Source: Salvia splendens
Taxonomy: Eukaryota > Streptophyta > Magnoliopsida > Lamiales > Lamiaceae
DNA length: 64,000 nucleotides
Direction: 5' to 3'
NCBI RefSeq assembly: GCF_004379255.2
Contig: NC_056046.1
Location: 4,650,001-4,714,000 of the forward strand
Of this stretch, positions 1-11,700 are shown in pieces (position 1 is the first letter of the stretch; each line of letters starts with the position of its first letter). The notes beneath the pieces are model-generated. The model was not told the DNA's origin. It searched no databases and worked only from the letters and a program-made list of their open reading frames with translations. A program made the position numbers and the translations under genes.

Positions 1-412
1 CTGGTGGGAGTTATAGATACCATATCATGGAAGAAAATATCCTATTTCGTGTTGTTATATGAGATAAAATAGTTTTATCCCATGATAGGAAACTGAGTGA
101 GACTTGCAAAATCACCATTTTGCAGAATTTAGACAAGATAAAGTGTAATATCTATGATTACTTTTTTTAACCTTGCGAGCAGGTACTTGGCCAAGGAGAG
201 AATTGTGTTTCATTCTTCGAATTATCTTAATGAGGAAAAAAATTTAATTAATTACATTAACTTACAGCCTGGGTATGCAATCTAGAAATGACAGCTATAG
301 TTCATTGGCTTCTTGTCTGGATTTTCTTAGCAATCCAGACATATTTACTTTGACAATTATCAGTAACTTAATCAGTGTGAAACAAAATTTCAGTCATCCG
401 AAGTTAATTACT

Positions 413-427
413 CCCTCCGTCCCGCTT
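413..427 (+). repeat. Single Stowaway-type terminal motif
   Basis: TACTCCCTCCGTCCC is the classic outer end of plant Stowaway (Tc1/mariner) elements. No matching inverse terminus (GGGACGGAGGGAG) was found within the next kilobase, so this is probably one end of a degraded or truncated copy. Confidence 0.5.
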
Positions 428-785
428 TAGCAGTCCCAATTACTTTTGAGCACTCGTTTCTTTGCCATTTCTGGTTTTGTGATACCTTTAACCAGCTATT
501 TACAGAAAATTATTTTTAACAAAATGCCTAAAGAAAACTATACAAATTTCTCATTTATGGATATACAAATTTTGTTATAGTACAAAACTATACGTATTTT
601 TATAACTGAAGCAGATTGCACTTGCTTGTCAGTATTGAGCACCCTTATAAATGAAGCACAACAGTTTCAAGCTATAATTAGTATATCTATTACTAAAATT
701 TACAGGAAGATAATTAAGAATTCAAAAAGGAGTAGGAAAAAGCTACGTTTCCAGCTGTATGTTTTCATTTATGCGTACTCTAAGT

Positions 786-1205
786 GTCCGTTTGGTAGTT
801 ACGTTTCGCTTGGATAATGGGATTTATCCTAGCGCTACTTCCTGTTTGGTGTGCAAGTTCAATTATCTCTTGACACATGTTACTTTTCCGACCCGCCTTG
901 TTTTTCATGTTTTGATTTGTTAAATAATCTACATTCAAAATCTAATCATGATCTAATTACATTACTTTATTGCCCCCAAGATTTCACATCTCCTATTATG
1001 ATTTGAGATTTACTAGGGATATTTTATACAATTTCAATTAAGCTTAAAATACAAATTAATATACCAACTATAGATTTCAAATATCTGTTAATTTATCTAA
1101 TATATAATTATATATCAAACACCAACTCATGTTAGTTTATTCACACAAGTTAACTTATCTTATTCATTAACTAACATGACAAATTCTAATCGGCTACCAA
1201 ACGAG
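786..1205. mobile_element. Possible degraded MITE with CGTTTGGTAG-type inverted ends
   Basis: TCCGTTTGGTAG near 786-797 is matched in inverse by CTACCAAACGAG near 1194-1205. The interior is AT-rich without coding potential. Such termini are common in small PIF/Harbinger- or Mutator-derived elements. No clean target duplication is visible. Confidence 0.3.
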
Positions 1206-1557
1206 ACCTAGGCGTGATAATAAGCCTAAAAATTCACATTTGATTTTGAGCACCTGATTCACAGCTTATACTCGTACTCAGTATTCAGAAATTCTACATA
1301 ATAGGTGATGTGAATGCAGAATTGGTGATGGTTTTAAAATTGAAAAAGCAGAGGGGACGAAAAAAGTCAATTAGTTACATCCTGTGAAATTACTACTAAA
1401 ACTGGCACAATTAAATGTCATTTCTGAAATTCCGACCATATAACTTGAACGCAAATAATTCCAAGCCGGAGCAAAAACCCAAACGTAACATTCAGTTCCA
1501 CTAGAGCACCAAAAATCAGACACCATAAGGAAATTCGGCAGTAGGAAGCGAGCTTAC

Positions 1558-1802
1558 AAGTAAGATACATCAGCATTGCGGAGGAGATCAGCTATCCTTC
1601 CCGCCACATCAGCGCCGCTAGCATTCCTCCTGGAAGCGCCGCCGCGGTTGTCGAATAGGCGAAGTTCCTGATCGCGCCCGCCGCAGAATACTGGGAGCGA
1701 GGGCAGCGGCAAGCACGGCGCAACCTCCGAGTGAACTGTGTTCGAGAGACTTATGCCCCTGTGGTGCCCCTCGAAACCACCTCCGCCGGCGGGATTTGAC
1801 AT
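1558..1802 (-). CDS. SCC2: Probable first coding exon of cohesin loader SCC2 (NIPBL/Nipped-B family)
   Basis: The minus strand has an 82-codon open frame starting with ATG at 1802-1800. It is much more GC-rich than its surroundings and is preceded by a pyrimidine-rich, leader-like stretch. The peptide carries HSEVAPCLPLPSLPVFCGG, then ELRLFDN, then RIADLLRNADVSYL. From memory this matches the N-terminus of plant SCC2, the adherin that loads cohesin on chromatin in the nucleus; I could not check it by search. The open frame hits a stop right after SYL, but a GTAAGC donor lies two bases before that stop, so the exon probably ends at 1558 and the gene continues leftward. I could not place exon 2 with confidence in 1-1550, so intron 1 would be long or exon 2 lies outside the window. 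The alternative is an unrelated 82-residue protein. Confidence 0.5.
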
Positions 1803-2465
1803 CGAGAAGGAGAATTGAGCGGAGAAACTACCGATTGCTGATCAATTTGAGTTTGAATTACTTGGGGAAACAAGGTTTGCCGGTTTGCCCTAGAGAGAGA
1901 AATGGGGGGTGGAGAGAGAGTGGGCGAATGGCGGGGAAAGTTAATAGTACTATAAATTTTGGGGGTTTTTTAACAGTGAGTGTGTGTTTTTGCGCTGACA
2001 ATTTATATGTCGTGGTAAAAAATTGAGGTCAAGGCGCTTTGTTACGGTCCACGTATGAATCAAATTTAGTTGAATATTCTGTGAGAATTTTGAATTTATT
2101 TGACCATCATTATATGCAAATTTTAATTTGTATATGAGATTCTGGATAGCTTTGGACATGTAATGCAAAGCATTGGATTTTTAAAAAATGGTAGTAGCAA
2201 GGCAGTGATCAAACATGATTCAAATAATAATTTGACTTTGTCTTACTATATAGGATTATTAATCATATTATTTATTCGTTTCTCTATGTATGTATAAACC
2301 AATTTCATCTATTAAGATTCAAAGTCAATTGGAAAAAAATGTTCTATCACAAGCTGGGGTGAACTATGTCATCCACTTTTAATTTCACTTATATTTATTT
2401 GAGTTGTATACTCGAATCTTATACATTCAATGACAATTGTTGTTGTTTCTATAATAAATTTTGGG

Positions 2466-2632
2466 AATTTTATGATATGGAAGCCATGTCTGAGCTCAAT
2501 GTGGCGGAATACAATTTGTTCAACACCTTTGATTATTCGGTATTACATTTTCTTTTTGGGTTTGCACAAGTGTTTGATCACTTCTAATTACAAATGACTA
2601 AGCTTTTGGGTTTGCAACAAGTGTTTGATTAA
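2466..2632 (+). repeat. Diverged copy of the leader of the hnRNP-Q-like gene
   Basis: About 130 bp at 2466-2597 closely resembles 5583-5712, immediately upstream of and including the start codon of the hnRNP-Q-like gene. Shared stretches include ACATTTTCTTTTTGGGTTTG and TTGATCACTTCTAATTACA. The copy has ATGAC where the gene has ATGAG. Another partial repeat of the TTTTGGGTTTGC segment follows at 2605-2632. The similarity stops there, so this is a small segmental duplication and not a gene. Confidence 0.65.
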
Positions 2633-3097
2633 TGAACCTATAAATTTTAGAGTTATTATATTGAAGGTCAACTAATTAAATGGTATGTATAATTGGGTGA
2701 GAACCACCATTCAAACTCCAAATTAACTTCTTGGACTTTTAATATATCAAAATAAGAACAAAACGCTTCTTATTAACATAAACTTAAATACTAATTCATC
2801 TCCACGCTTATCACTATGTACGGCTCTTCATAAGTAAAACACGAATAAAGATGCATGTAATATTCTCTAACATAAACTTGGTATTAAGAAGCAAGATTAC
2901 CAAACATAATCAATCTTGCAAAGTAACGTTCCTTATCCATCATTGATTGATAATATTACACATTTCAAAGACTAACTTAAAGTTTCAGATTATCGTTTAC
3001 TTTGGCAATTACTTTGACAATTTATTAGTCTCACTCTAATTTAGGAGTTATTTTGGTGACTCACAATACTAAGTTGTAACAACCATGATTCATTTTC

Positions 3098-3580
3098 AAT
3101 ACTTTATATCTATAAATATGTATCATTTGCAAGATTCTACTTCGCTTCTTCGTTGTCTCCCCTCATTCCATCACAAATTTGCGGCAAAAATAAAAATTTG
3201 TTCACATCATAGAATTAATATTCTTTAACGGTCTACAGCCTAACAACACCTCATCAGTGATTCGAGTGCGGTGCGTGGGTGTCTATGAATTCACTAAACG
3301 TGGACAAACCAATGTAATCTCCTTGGAATGTGTGTTCCACGATCGGATGATATGCGTGTCGTTGCTTACCTTGTTAATATTTTTTAGTATTTATCTAAAA
3401 CTAAAATCATTCATTGTTTATTTTTTCCATATGATTCAAGGCATGGTTCCAAGGAATTTACATAATACTTTCAATTTTTTGTCTGTAAATATGTATCATT
3501 TTCTAGCTTATAATTCATTCCTCATTGTCTTGTCCCATTGCATCACGAATTCTCTGCAAAATGAAGAATTTTTCTCAGTA
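3098..3580 (+). repeat. Two diverged direct repeats of about 105 bp
   Basis: The segment 3098-3200 (with TAAATATGTATCATTTGC and a CATCACAAATTTGCGGCAAAA block) is repeated in diverged form at 3470-3580 (TAAATATGTATCATTTTC, CATCACGAATTCTCTGCAAAA). No coding potential is conserved between the copies. The spacer shows no gene. Confidence 0.45.
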
Positions 3581-4390
3581 TGATTATTACTCTTTACCTA
3601 TAGTAGTACATTTATATGAGATTATTCTGTTCCAGTGATGTTAGTATATATTTATGTTTTTTTCGTAACGTTAGTTTTGTTTTACAAATATAGAAATAGC
3701 ATAAGCTTTTGACTGTCTATAATATTTTGAAGCTACAACATTACACATCTGTAACCAACTTTGTCACTCCATAGTTTTCAAGCAAAGAAAACACCTAAAG
3801 CAACGAAATGACGAAAAGAAGCAATGAAAGATAAAGATCATAAACTATCACATTTGTTTTCGCGCATATGCATAAATCATTAATTTGAAGATTGAGGAAA
3901 ATAAGGCTAAGGAAGAGTCAGCATGATATTAGAGTTTGTGTTTTAGTATTATTTTTTTTTATTTTGCTATTCTTATTATTTCATGTCCTACGAACTATTA
4001 TTTTATTGTTCTAATGTTTACATGTGTGTGTGTTTTATTTGTTTTGTACATCATTTTATATTTTTATGACGATATCATTGTCGTTATTATACTTTTTAGT
4101 TGTATATTAAATATTTATATCAATTTAATATTGATAATATTTTAGCATTGAAGTATGTATGTTGTAACGATGATATATTTCTTCGCTGCAGAGACCTATA
4201 TGTGTCGTAATTAACAAATATTTTCATGCTGGTTTAATTTAAATTTTATGTAGTTTTATATCTATAATTACTTACAATATTGTTACTATATAGTACTATT
4301 TTTTAATTTTTTAATCTTATGTAATTGTGTTATTTTTTATTTTATTTAGTTTATTCACAATATCTAATTAATAGAACAAAAATATTATGT

Positions 4391-4420
4391 GCCGCGTATA
4401 GCTCGTGGGCTAACACTAGT
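4391..4420 (+). mobile_element. Possible Helitron 3' terminus
   Basis: The sequence ends with a GC-rich imperfect stem region followed by CTAGT and then T, in strongly AT-rich DNA. Helitrons end in a short hairpin followed by CTRRT and insert between A and T. The stem is poor, no 5' TC end was identified and there is no coding content. Confidence 0.3.
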
Positions 4421-5707
4421 TATATAAAAAAACAACAATAGAATTTAAGATAAAATCCGGTGATCTTTCAAATATAAAATTAAGACACAAAATTTTTTCA
4501 AAATAAGAGATTTTGTAATTTGCTATTTTTTCATTTATTTTTTCATTATTTTCCTCCCAAGCCTCAACATATATAATCAATTAATTATATAATTAATTTA
4601 TGTAATAGTATATCACAATCAAATAGGAGTATATCTCTTTTAAGTAACCAATTTTATCATTACTTTTAATGTTTTGAACAATCAGGAGTACTTAATAATA
4701 AAAAATAAGAAATAAAAATGACAATGGAAAAAGATGGAACCTCTCATGTTTTACACATCTTTAATTATCTTTTCTTATTTTTATTAAAAGTATATATGTG
4801 TATGTTATTAATTATTAAACGAAAATTTTCTGTAAGAAAAATATTAAGAAGGAGAAGATAAAAAATGCAATAATTCCTAAAAATTTCGCATGCCCTTTAT
4901 TCCATATTCTAAATGCATTCAATCTTTAAATTCTAAAAAGGTCAGCAAATTTAATTTTTTTTTCCAAAATTTCTCCTCATAATCTACACCTGATATTCAA
5001 CTCATTTTAGGGCTGAGCTCAACCGTCGACAACACTCCACCTCAAGAAATCCCTAAATTATCATCTTCTTTATTCAATTCTGGCAATCAATAGACGTTGT
5101 TGAAGAAAAACCAGGAGCCCTGCCCCAAATCACTCAACGTCTCTCCAACGGCCTAGGCTCCTGAGAAGGTCAGTGACATCTTGCAAACATCTGTAGGGCA
5201 TTGGTAATGCATTTTCTGTTTCTCAATTTACTCTCAAAGGAGACATGTTTTAACTGCGTCGAATCAATATTCCTAGAATATGTTGCCGTTTTTCCTGCAT
5301 TATTTCATCGATTCTCCTTTTCTTTTCTTCACTCTACTCATCTAATTCTCTTCGCGATTTCTGCCTCTCAGATTCTATAACTGATAACATGAATAATAAT
5401 AAAGCTATTAAAGTCAGAGACAGAAAAAATAACACACATACAATAAATTTAGTTCACAAAAGTGCGCATTCAATCAAAACTTCTTTGGTAGGCCAATGGA
5501 AAAATTGCAATTTTTTTGCTTAAGCTTTGGAATCTGTAAAGTCTCAATCTTCTCTGATAAGTTATCGACGCCCAATATTTATATTATGCTATGGAAGCCA
5601 TATCGGAGCTTAAGGTGGCGGAGCACAGCTCGGCACCTTTGATTATTATTCACTTTTACATTTTCTTTTTGGGTTTGCGCAAGTGTCTTGATCACTTCTA
5701 ATTACAG

Positions 5708-8700
5708 ATGAGCCAGATGTCCGAGAAACACGCTAGCGATCATGGTAAGCTCATCACTCAAGGTTCATTATTAGTTTAACCTATATATGCTGAGATTTTA
5801 CTAATTTAATTCAATGCTGCTATGCTTTTCTGGCGGCTTCATGATTTTTCCATTTTGTGAATGCAGCAAAAGGGATTGAGGTTTTTGTTGGTGGGTTGCC
5901 TCGGACCATCAATGAAGAGAAAATTCGCGAGGTCAGTTCCAATTATGTTTCTGTGACATACATGTGTTTGGTTGATAAATATCGGGTTAATGAAACTACC
6001 AGTGCCCCCCGCCCCCAGCAATTTCAACGTCTACATATATGTATTACGTATTCTATATTTATGAACCCTAGTATTAGCACAACTGGTCTTGTGAGAGGTC
6101 GTAGAATCATTTCATTTCCATGCCCTGAGTCCGATTCCTTAAGTGGTAATTTTATTATTTTTTTGGTGATATTTTCTTTGTACTTTTCATTCTTGTGTTA
6201 TGTGGCTTGGCCCCCCCTAGGTCTGCCACTGAATGAAACCATTATGTGAAACAAAGGGCTGACAATAAAATAGGTGGTCTAGAGATGTTGAACCATAACT
6301 AAAAGCAGGATTGCGCAGGTTCATCTGGTGATTATGATAGCTTCATAAATCATATTTTGAGGTTGGTATAGAGATTTGGATTTATTAATATAAAGTAAAA
6401 TTTCCATGTAACAATTGTAAGTAAACAAGGTAAGAGGATGATGAATTTAATTAACCTAATTAATGCAGTGGGAATTATTCTCCATTAGGTCAAAAGAATC
6501 CTGTTCTGGTTGGCCATTGATTGATTCTGGCATCCGTGGAGGAGTTGCGTTATACTCTTGGCTGATAATTGTGTATGTTCTATTTGCATACACATGCAGT
6601 TAAATTCCTATATAATTACATTTGGCGTTTTGAAGGGTTACTCAGTCTCTGCTTGTAGACACTAACTGGGGATTGCCAGATCTTTTCTATATATTCCTTT
6701 TATAGGAAAGTTTCAAGAAGATGCGCTTGTGTTGCTTATATATGCGTCGCTTTATCGATGAAATCTAATACATTGCTTCTCTCAGGCATTTTCCGATTGC
6801 GGTGAAATAGTTGAAGTTCGTATGATAAAGGACCAGAAAGGCTATTCGAAGGTCAATACATGCTACCTCATGTACATTATTTTAGCAAGATAATGTTTTT
6901 TGTGCTGTTCTTCATCTTCACTGTCGTGACCATATGAAAGAGAAGGTATAATGATGCAATACAATCTCATTTCCATTGCTCTTATTTTTTATTCACAGGG
7001 ATTCTGTTTTGTGAGATTCTCGACGAAAGAATCCGCAGAAAGAGCTGTGAAGGAAAAAACTGGAATTTTGGTGAGAACTAACTTAACTTCTTAGGAATGT
7101 TTTCTTCTTATGGAGTATCCCCATTTTTGGCAATTAATATTCTTCTGATGTTTTTGAAACTATTGAACTTGACCGACTCATCTGGTGCTTGGTGGTGTCA
7201 ATGCATTTATAAAAGATGCTCCCCCTGCAAATTGCACGTCTTTTTTTCCTTTCCTTTTTTCTTTAATCAATATTTCTTGTTTTGATTTGCAGCTAGATGG
7301 GAAGAAGATCGGAGTGCTTCCATCAAGTGAGCAAGAAACACTATACTTCGGAAATTTGAACAAAGGTTCGATACCTTGGTGTTATTGTGATACATTAAAT
7401 TTTCACTCCTAATGTGATACAATACCAGGTGCTGCATTTATCTAGTAAGGATATGTGTTGCAATTTCTTCTATTTGGTGATAACATTGCTTAGGGAACTA
7501 TAATATCTGTGCAAATAGTGTGCAAATAGCGTGCAAATAATGTGCAAAAAGTGCTACACTGGTACTTCATGACTATTTTTCAGCTTCGTAACTTTCCCTG
7601 GAGCTCAAGTGATTGAAGTCATTATTGTGCCTATTTCATGTACTAAAATGTCTCTCACACACATATGCACACAGACCTCCATTTGGTTAGTCGGGATGAT
7701 ATGTTATAATGTCCGGTTCCTTCACGATGGACTTGCTTAATCTACCCATATGTTCTTCTGATGTCATTGGTCTGCTTTTATGTGTGGAAGACTAAATTTT
7801 CTCCCTTATCTCAGCTTGGACTGCTGATGAATTTAAGAGAATGGTGCTGCAGGTACCTTTCTTTTGTTTTATGGGATTTCAAGCAAAAGTTGCCATAAAT
7901 TTCAACAGAGTTCCCATTCTGTCTCACTGATTAGTTCCTTTTTATGTGCTACAGATTTTCCCAGATATTGAATCCATTGATCTTTCAATGAGTAAAGACG
8001 CACCAGGTCAAAAGCCGCGGAACCGTGGTTTTGCCTTTGTCAAGTTTTCCTCTCATGCTGTGAGTTATTTTCATTCTCTAATTTAGTTTTCCATCTATAA
8101 GTCGTGAAATGTCATAGTTTTTAGTTATGTGGTGAGAAATTAAGACTTTCTTGTTGCATCTTAAATTATACAGGGTAGAAGCTCAGGTTGGTGGTTTTGA
8201 TTCTGAGTTCCAGCATCATTTTTTGACCCATTTGTTAGAGGAAATCCTCATAAGTACTTAAGTAATATATTAAAAATTGAATTCACAAATTTGACCAATC
8301 CTTAAAATATTTTCTATCTACTCATAAAACCGGAACTCTTTGCAAGTCTAATTCCTTACAACTGGAAAACAAATATACCATTTAAAAATAGAACAAACTG
8401 TATTTTTATCCTTAACATATGGTTATTTTATGATTTTGGTCTAGAAAATTATGTTTGATAGCTTCGAATCATTAGCATTATGAATTGATCAATTTTCAGT
8501 CCTAAAAGTGACGGTGCTGTTACATTTGATGGTCACAGCGATTTTGACTCAATTAGTAACTTAAACACTAGACTAAACTCTAATTTTGTCCTTAACATAT
8601 GAGCATTTTACAATTTTGGTCCATAAAATTATGATGGCTAGTTTCGGGCTCCAAACATTTTGAGTTGATCCATTTTTTTGCCAAAAAATGACGGAGCAGT

Positions 8701-11700
8701 TAAGTTGTGACACATATTGGGTTTAATCAGCTTTTGCCATAAAGAATGGACCAATTCATAATGTTTAGACCAAAGCTAGCAAGCATAATTTTCTTGACCA
8801 AAATTGTAAAATGCTCATATATGGTTTAGGATAAAAATGGACTTTAGTTGGTGTTTAAGTTGATTAATAGCAGTTTTTTAAGTAATTGAGTCAAAATAAC
8901 ATTTTACCATCAAATTTAACAACACTGTCACTTTTAGGCCTAAAAATGTACCAATTCATAATGTTAGAGATCCGAAGCTATCAAACATAATGTTTTGGAC
9001 CAAAATCATAAAATGGCCATTGGCTTAGGATAAAAAATGAACTTGTCTTAAAAAAAATCTGAAGAACTATTAAGTTATTATGCATGTGTTTTTAGTAAAC
9101 TTCCATCTCAAACTGTGAGATCTCTGATGATAATTAGTTCTCAACAATGTGCCATTGCACATTGGTATCAATTGAAACTCGAACCATACCACAACCAGTT
9201 CTTCTATTGTTGAATGTGCAAAATAAAACTAAAGGTTGTTGCAAGTGCTTCAGTACAAACATTCTATATTGGTGATAATGGAATCCTTTATCTTCCACTT
9301 CCTAGTCCATTCTCTTCTTTCTTGTGTCAACTAAATCTAAAAGTATTTGGAACATGCCATCCTCTGTTTCACCTCTCAGACTCTTGTATGATTCAGTCAA
9401 AAGGATATGTCCTACCTTCCAGTTGATGCTGGATGAAGGAGGTCTTTACATTGTCCTGAAGAAATCATTATTCTCCACCCTATGCAATCTTGTTAAATAA
9501 ACCGGTTTCTTTATATTCATTTATTTATTTACATATCACATTTATTTCATTCTGCTGCATTCTGGCAATCCATTTTCTTCTGAAAACACAACCAAACACA
9601 TTGACATGTCCCAATAGAAAACTATTCAAACAGAAGACAAAGCTCAAAAGCTTCCAAAAATAGTCTGATTCTCCAGTGTACGTGCTAATGGTTAAAAATT
9701 TATCCAGTAAACTTTCATGGTTAAAGAAGCTAACACTAAGTTTCTCAATAGTTAGATCCTATCAATTTCTTTTTTGTTTTATGCATGTGTCATAATTGTA
9801 TTCCTTTCTCCTCTACCTGAAGTTCGAGTTTTGTAGCATATTTGAATTATCAACTGTTGTTTCTGCTCTTGTATTAAAGTTACTGCTCTTCTGAACCCTC
9901 ATGTTGTTTGGTCTTCTAGAATTCCCAAATTCATCCTTCAATTTTCATATTTATCACCTTAAACCATGTCCATGATGTCTAATCCATTTCATAATATCTT
10001 TGACCTGGAATTTTGTGCTTTAGGTTGTTTTATGCCTGTTAGGCAAAAAATTCAGCAGTTTTAATGATTGCAAGGGGATAATAATTATTGAATGACTTCC
10101 ATGTGGCCCACTTTAAACATAAGTAGTTTGGCAGGGAGTACACTTTGTGCTTTAGGTTGTTTTATGCCTGTTAGGCAAAAAATTCAGCAGTTTTAATGAT
10201 TGCAAGGGGATAATAATTATTGAATGACTTCCATGTGGCCCACTTTAAACATAAGTAGTTTGGCCGGGAGTACACTTTGAGTGATAGAGTGAATAAATAA
10301 AACATAGGCTAGTCCAGCATTTACTTTGAGGATTAGTTAATTTTGAACTTGCTTGATCATCTAATTCTTCAAATACTCAATCATATGTTTTATCTGTCTA
10401 TCTATGTAACCTATCACACAAAGTAAACACCTACTCACACAAACAAAATATGATTAGTTTCAGAGAAGAATTATTATGTAAGCTTCCAGTTGTAATTCTC
10501 ATTGCAGAGCCTGGGTCCTCTTTACATAGCTCATGTCTATCTCAAATCTAACATCTTGGTTGGTTTCCTCCTTACTTTTGATCAAGTGGGAGAATTTTAG
10601 CAAGAAAACCCAAAGAACCAATGAGCATGAAATCAACTCTCAACAACTGAATTGAACAACACTGAAATTTGCCTCTGCAGTTTAACATTGTTAATAATTC
10701 TTCTGCATCAAATCTGCAGTCAATTGTTCTAATTAAAGCAGAGGACAATAAAAAAATGAATGAATCCATTCTCTATCAGGAATTGAAAATACCTACTTCA
10801 AAATTCTTTAAACACAGGCTGCTTCACGCTCTCTACGAGTGGGCTCTCAACCAGAGTTTCGTCTGGGAAGTGTGCACCCAATTGTTCTGTGGGCAGAAGA
10901 CGCTGAAATTGATGCAAAAGAACTTGATAAGGTCCATAATCAATATTCTTATGAATGCTTAATAACTTTCAGAGATGTTGCTGTATCGTTGATCTTCTTT
11001 TCCGTTATTCCAGGTGAAAGTAGCGTTTGTGAGAAATTTGCCTGCTGATGCTGAGGAGAAATATTTAAGTCAATTATTTGACCCCTACGGGAAGGTCTCT
11101 ACATATTTTGCAATTGATTTCAGCCTTTCTTTGCTTTATTACACCCACTTATCATGTAATGCTGATGCTTTCTTTCAGGTTGAGAGAGTGGTGGTGTCCA
11201 AAAAAGGTAGCTCATCTGTTGGGTTTGTTCATTTCACTGAGAGATCGGTAAGTTGGTTTACATTTTGTCATTGGCGATAGCATATACCTATCAAGCTGAG
11301 TTATTTTGTCTCCATAGGGTAGTTATATTTATCCAAATATTTTTATTGGACTTGAATGGCAATGCCCGGATTAGTATCCGGTTATAAGTTATGTCTTCTT
11401 TGATAAAATCTCGTTCATTTTCTTGGCTCCAGCACTGACTTCTAAATAGTTCCAGCCTCAAAACTCTATTAATTCTTATGCAGGATCTTGAGAGAGCCGT
11501 CGACGAACTGAACGGGAAAACAGTTGGAGGACCTAGAGAAGGCCAAGAGTATGTAATCCAGGTAGTTAAACTTACCGTAGAAGCTTCTGTGTAGTCTGGT
11601 TACTGATATCTAATATTTCGTTCTCTCTACAATCTACTTTGGTTTTCATTATGTTAACATGCATTTGAGAATAATATCTGAAATTTTTGCCTGCAAACAG

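Larger units (their letters stand above)
1..1550. other. AT-rich stretch, probably SCC2 intron, with MITE-like pieces
   Basis: No convincing exon. A short minus-strand open segment after an AG at about 1-42 could be an SCC2 exon but is too short to support. The region contains a lone Stowaway-like terminus near 413 and a loose inverted pair of CGTTTGGTAG-type ends near 788 and 1192. Confidence 0.3.
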
